DNA of 12,068 bases from positions 1-12,068 of the forward strand of contig PDHQ01000669.1 in the NCBI GenBank assembly GCA_003339415.1, in the 5' to 3' direction. The notes beneath the pieces are model-generated. The model searched no databases. It was given only the letters and a program-made list of their open reading frames with translations, and was not told the DNA's origin. A program made the translations under genes and the position numbers. The DNA is from Ophiocordyceps camponoti-saundersi (nom. inval.) (taxonomy: Eukaryota > Ascomycota > Sordariomycetes > Hypocreales > Ophiocordycipitaceae). Below are positions 8,490-12,068 of the stretch, piece by piece; position 1 is the first letter of the stretch; each line of letters begins with the position of its first letter.

Positions 8490-8650
8490 TATTATAGGGG
8501 CCTACCTTATAGACCTCCCTCTTAGTTAGTTAGCGCTGCCGACCCTACTTCTTAGGGCATAGCCTTGCAAAATAGACCTAGTAGAATTATTATTATAGTT
8601 ATAAGTATTAGGAATTTTAATACCTTTATTAGTACTGCTATTAACCTTAT
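8490..8650. repeat. Dispersed direct repeat, copy 2
   Basis: This is the partner of 7785-7960, in the same orientation. The best conserved part is 8511-8560. It differs from copy 1 by transitions such as GCCGGCC against GCCGACC, and by short indels. In the reverse frame matching the 61-codon open frame of copy 1, this copy reads differently after the CCTTGC segment because of the one-base length difference, which argues against a conserved protein. Confidence 0.65.
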
Positions 8651-9260
8651 AATAAGTTACTTTTATAAGAATACTCTATTGCCGTTTTAGTTAGTCCCTA
8701 GCCCCGTAGCTACGAGGGTAGTATTAGAAAGGAAGAACCGACTCTAATTTATACGACTATAAGTAGGTAGGATATAATTAAGGGGGTTATTAAACGTAGA
8801 AGGAAAACTCTAATATAAAGATATATATATTCGTTTAGATTCCCTAGTAACGATAAAATACTCCCACTTAGTATATCGCTAGCTTAGAAGCTAGTATCTT
8901 TATTCTTAAGAGCCTTTCTCTAAGGACCGCTATTTTTATATATATATATATATTATATATATAAGGAAGGCCTCCGAGCTTAAGGGTCGGAGGTTAAGCT
9001 CTCTATATTTATAGTTTATATAAATATATATATAATATACCTACTTACGTTCTAACTCTTAGATATATAAATTAATTACTCGGTTTATTCTTTATTCGAT
9101 ATAATATTCCGATTCCGTTAGAATCCGTCTAAGATTATAACCTTAGTAAGAGGTAGCTTATAGTCGCTACCTATAGACGGCCCTAAGACGGGTGCTAAGT
9201 CCCTTTATAATAAACTTACTTATATATATATTTCCCCTATCTTGCCTAACCGGAGCTTAG
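8651..9260. other. TA-rich spacer with hairpin, no gene
   Basis: Nothing codes here. TA runs occur at about 8938-8963 and 9019-9041. Between them lies a perfect 7-bp stem, CCTCCGA (8971-8977) and TCGGAGG (8987-8993), with a 9-base loop. The TA runs on both sides can pair with each other, so the whole 8936-9042 region could form a cruciform. A second small palindrome, CTAGCTTAGAAGCTAG, is at 8879-8894. Confidence 0.45.
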
Positions 9261-9860
9261 GCGAGTATAACTCTAGCTAAGGAAAGGATTAAGCGGGGTT
9301 ATAATTTCTACTAAGGTTATCTCGGGGTTATGCCGTAAATAGCTAAGTAACTAGCTCGCTTATTAAAGGCGAATATCTTATAAGTAGTATTTGCCGAATT
9401 TATTAACTTAATCCCTTAGGTATTAGGATATATATTATAGAAAGCGAACGTATCTTTTTATTATTATTTACGCGTAATAATATAAACTTAGACGAACGAG
9501 GCGATTAGCGACTTTATTAAAAACGAAACTAAGGAGGAACTAGTATATACGTACGTAAGAGAAAGAGATATTTAGATATCCCTAGTAGCTAATTAGTTAG
9601 TAAATCGCAGGTATAGCTATAGGCTACGTAACTATAAATATATAACGTATATATAAGATATATATCTTAGCTTACTTACTTACTTATATAAGGCTATCTC
9701 TAAAAAATATATTATCTATTACTATACTTATCGTACCTTTTATAATAGGTTTTTACGATAAAAACTAGCGAAGAAGGTCTAAACCTTACGTTAGCGAATC
9801 GTATTATTACTATAAACTTATAATAGAAAATAATAAAGGAGAAGTAAGCGAAATATCGTA
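9261..9860 (+). pseudogene. Weak decayed coding trace, function unknown
   Basis: In the frame with codons starting at positions divisible by 3, about 200 codons read as a sequence rich in Tyr, Ile, Leu, Gln-type stop positions, Arg and Lys, with a possible ATG at 9330. It is interrupted about 17 times by TAA or TAG, close to the background rate, so the reading rests on the even, protein-like composition rather than on openness. The reverse strand is less likely because of many TTA codons. High Tyr and Ile would fit His, Cys and Met codons changed by RIP. No family is recognised. A (CTTA)4 run lies inside it (9671-9686). Confidence 0.2.
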
Positions 9861-9873
9861 GCTATAGCGTATA

Positions 9874-10059
9874 GCGTTTTAGGCAAAGGAAAGAGACGCG
9901 TGCAGCGTTTCGGAAAAACGAAAAAGACGCGTATAGTATTTCGGGCAGACGAAAGAGACGTATATAGCGTTTCGGATAAACGAAAGAGACGCGTGTAGCA
10001 TTTCAGATAGACGAAAGAGAAGCGTGCAGCGCTTTAGGTAGACTAAAGAGACGTATCTC
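9874..10059 (+). repeat. 31-bp tandem repeat, six units
   Basis: Units start at 9874, 9905, 9936, 9967, 9998 and 10029, exactly 31 bp apart. The shared form is GCGTTTCGG, four to five variable bases, ACGAAAGAGACGCGT, then a short tail. The units keep CpG-rich ACGCGT and several TpG/CpA in GCGTGCAGC and GCGTGTAGC, with C/T and G/A differences among copies (GCGTTTCGG, GTATTTCGG, GCATTTCAG). The last unit is also the first block of the higher-order repeat that follows, so that repeat appears to have captured one unit of this array. Confidence 0.85.
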
Positions 10060-11020
10060 GTCCGTATCTTAATCCGAGGAGCGGAAATCGAGTCCTATAT
10101 TTCGTTAACGTAGGTACGAAAGGATAAGGAGATTAACTATACTATATAAGATAATAACTATATACCGGAGACGATAAGTATTTATCCCCTAGGGGATAAG
10201 AAAAAGAGTTAACGGGTTTATCCCTTAGGGATAAGAAGGGTAGCGTATAGCGCTTCGGGTAGATAAAAGAGACGCGTCTTATCCGTATCTTAATCCGAGA
10301 AGCGGAAGTCGAGTCCTATATTTCGTCGACGTAGGTACGAAAAGATAAGGAGATTAACTATACTATATAGGACGACGACGATATACCCGAAACGATAAGT
10401 ATTTATCCCCTAAGGGATAAGGAGAGTAGTTAATAAGTTTATCCCTTAGGGGATAAGAAGAGCAGTTAACGAGTTTATCTTTTAGGGGATAAGAAAGGTA
10501 GTTAACAGGTTAGTCCCGTAAAAGATAATTAGAGAGAAATAAGCTAACTATCGTATATAGCGCTTCGGGCAGACTAAAGAGACGCGTCTTATCCGTATCT
10601 TAGTCCGAGGAGCGGGAGTCGAGTCCTATATTTCGTTAACGTAGGTGCGAAAAGATAAGGAGATTAACTATACTATATAGGATAACGACGATATACCCGA
10701 GATAATAAGTATTTATCCCTTAGGGGATAAGGAGAGCAGTTAATAGGTTTATCCCTTAAGGGATAAGAAAAGTAATTAATAAGTTTATCTTTTAAGGGAT
10801 AAGAAAGGTAGTTAATAAGTTAGTCTCGTAGAAAATAACTAGAGAGAAGTAAGCTAACTATCGTATATAGCGCTTCGGGCAGACTAAAAAGACGCGTCTT
10901 ATCCGTATCTTAGTTCGAGGAGCGGGAGTCGAGTTCTATATTTCGTTAACGTAGGTACGAAAGGATAAGGAGATTAACTATACCGTATAGGACGATAACG
11001 ATATACCCGAGACGATAGGT
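10029..11020 (+). repeat. Higher-order satellite repeat, four copies
   Basis: Copies begin at 10029, 10250, 10560 and 10870 with GCGCTTTAGG or GCGCTTCGGG. Each has a constant block of about 150 bp: one 31-bp-type unit, CTTATCCGTATCTTA or its variant, GAGTCGAGTCCTATATTTCG, AGATTAACTATAC, and a stretch ending GATAAGT. Then come 36-bp palindromic units. Copy 1 is 221 bp with about two 36-bp units (10180, 10216). Copies 2 and 3 are exactly 310 bp with three units (10401, 10437, 10473; 10711, 10747, 10783), a degenerate fourth (10509; 10819) and the tail AGCTAACTATCGTATATAG. Copy 4 runs directly into the expanded array at 11021. The distance from copy start to first 36-bp unit is 151 bp in all four. 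Confidence 0.88.
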
Positions 11021-12068
11021 ATTTATCCCCTAGGGGATAAGGAGAGTAGTTAACGGGTTTATCCCTTAGGGGATAAGAAAAGCAGTTAATAAGTTTATCC
11101 CCTAGGGGATAAGAAAAGCAGTTAATAAGTTTATCCCTTAAGGGAGAAGAAGAGCAGTTAATAAGTTTATCCCTTAGGGGATAAGAAAAGCAGTTAATAA
11201 GTTTATCCCCTAAGGGATAAGAAGAGTAGTTAATAAGTTTATCCCCTAAGGGATAAGAAGAGCAGTTAACAGGTTTATCCCTTAGGGGATAAGAAGAATA
11301 GTTAACGGGTTTATCCCTTAGGGGATAAGAAGAGCAGTTAACGGGTTTATCCTTTAGAGGATAAGAAGAGCAGTTAATAGGTTTATCCCCTAGGGGATAA
11401 GAAGAGCAGTTAATAAGTTTATCCCTTAGGGGATAAGAAGAGCAGTTAATAAGTTTATCCTTTAGGGGATAAGAAGAGCAGTTAATAGGTTTATCCCTTA
11501 GGGGATAAGAAGAGCAGTTAACGGGTTTGTCCCCTAGGGGATAAGAAGAGCAGTTAATAGGTTTATCCCCTAGGGGATAAGAAGAGCAGTTAACGGGTTT
11601 ATCCCCTAGGGGACAAGAAGAGCAGTTAACAAGTTTGTCCCCTAAGGGATAAGAAGAGCAGTTAACGGGTTTATCCCCTAGGGGATAAGAAGAGCAGTTA
11701 ATAGGTTTGTCCCCTAGGGGATAAGAAGAGCAGTTAACGGGTTTATCCCCTAGGGGATAAGAAGAGCAGTTAATAAGTTTATCCCCTAGGGGATAAGAAG
11801 AGCAGTTAACAGGTTTATCCCCTAGGGGATAAGAAGAGCAGTTAACGGGTTTATCCCCTAAGGGATAAGAAGAGCAGTTAACGGGTTTGTCCCCTAGGGG
11901 ATAAGAAGAGCAGTTAACGGGTTTATCCCCTAGGGGACAAGAAGAGCAGTTAACAAGTTTATCCCTTAGGGGATAAGAAGAGCAGTTAATAAGTTTATCC
12001 CTTAGGGGATAAGAAGAGCAGTTAACGGGTTTATCCCTTAGGGGATAAGAAGAGCAGTTAACGGGTTT
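11021..12068 (+). repeat. Expanded 36-bp palindromic minisatellite array
   Basis: Twenty-nine head-to-tail 36-bp units occupy 11021-12064, exactly 29 x 36, and a thirtieth starts at 12065 and is cut by the window end. Every unit start I checked falls on the 36-bp grid, so there is no net indel. Unit positions 3-20 form the perfect palindrome TTATCCCCTAGGGGATAA; the other 18 bases are a purine-rich linker (AAGAAGAGCAGTTAAC plus two to four variable bases). Units differ almost only by transitions: CCCC/CCCT, GGGG/AGGG, linker ends ACGG, ATAG, ATAA, ACAG or ACAA, and AGCAG/AGTAG. Older-looking GTTTGT arms occur at 11525, 11633, 11705 and 11885, and GGACAAG arms in the units at 11597 and 11921. 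Length and copy number beyond the window are unknown. Confidence 0.93.

Noticed and set aside
11021..12068. CRISPR array (36-bp regular repeats)
   Set aside because: The repeat length is typical, but units are directly adjacent without unique spacers and the DNA is eukaryotic in character; this is a minisatellite.
11021..12068. Telomere repeat array, because units contain TTAGGG or CCCTAA
   Set aside because: The hexamer appears only once per 36 bp in some variants, as part of the CCCTTAGGGG/CCCCTAAGGG palindrome; there is no (TTAGGG)n run. Subtelomeric location stays possible but unproven.
1..12068. tRNA or rRNA genes
   Set aside because: No cloverleaf with B-box-like GGTTCGA sequence and no conserved rRNA segment was seen on either strand; with saturated RIP, intact RNA genes would stand out.
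1..12068. Bacterial, plasmid or mitochondrial origin, suggested by A+T richness
   Set aside because: No coding density, no operons, and the specific CpA/TpG loss with retained CpG points to RIP of nuclear fungal DNA.

Overview
The window looks like non-coding, repeat-derived DNA from a filamentous ascomycete fungus (Pezizomycotina) with a history of repeat-induced point mutation (RIP). CpA and TpG are almost absent on both strands (many 60-base lines have none or one), TpA is abundant, and CpG, CpC and CpT remain common. That is the expected end state of CpA-to-TpA RIP. TpG loss also removes ATG, so I find no ATG-started open frame of useful length; the one sizeable open frame begins with GTG. 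The species cannot be named from this sequence.

Layout. Positions 1-394 and about 4792-5212 are diverged direct repeats, read as the two LTRs of a mutated retrotransposon about 5.2 kb long. Its roughly 4.4 kb interior has one fairly convincing decayed coding frame (about 2787-4409, + strand) and a weaker one of uncertain strand near 800-1790. No reverse transcriptase, integrase or protease motif could be recognised. A short motif, ATTAAATAGTT, recurs on both strands only in this part.

Positions 5213-5545 are a spacer. Positions 5546-5945 are a degraded, irregular copy of the minisatellite that ends the window. From 5946 to 9873 there is more decayed repeat DNA: a short island that keeps CpA/TpG (about 6510-6880), a tentative trace of a pogo/Fot1-type DNA-binding region (about 6984-7150), a duplicated block (about 7785-7960 and 8490-8650), several hairpins and TA-rich tracts, and a weak coding trace (about 9261-9860).

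The right end is a nested satellite. Six 31-bp units (9874-10059) lead into a higher-order repeat starting at 10029, 10250, 10560 and 10870. Each copy is one 31-bp unit, then about 119 bp of other sequence, then 36-bp units. In the last copy the 36-bp unit has expanded to 29 head-to-tail copies without one net indel (11021-12064), running off the window. Half of each 36-bp unit is a perfect 18-bp palindrome. Variant units suggest an older palindrome whose two arms each carry a RIP-type change. No intact gene works in this window; the story is repeats being mutated, nested and expanded.
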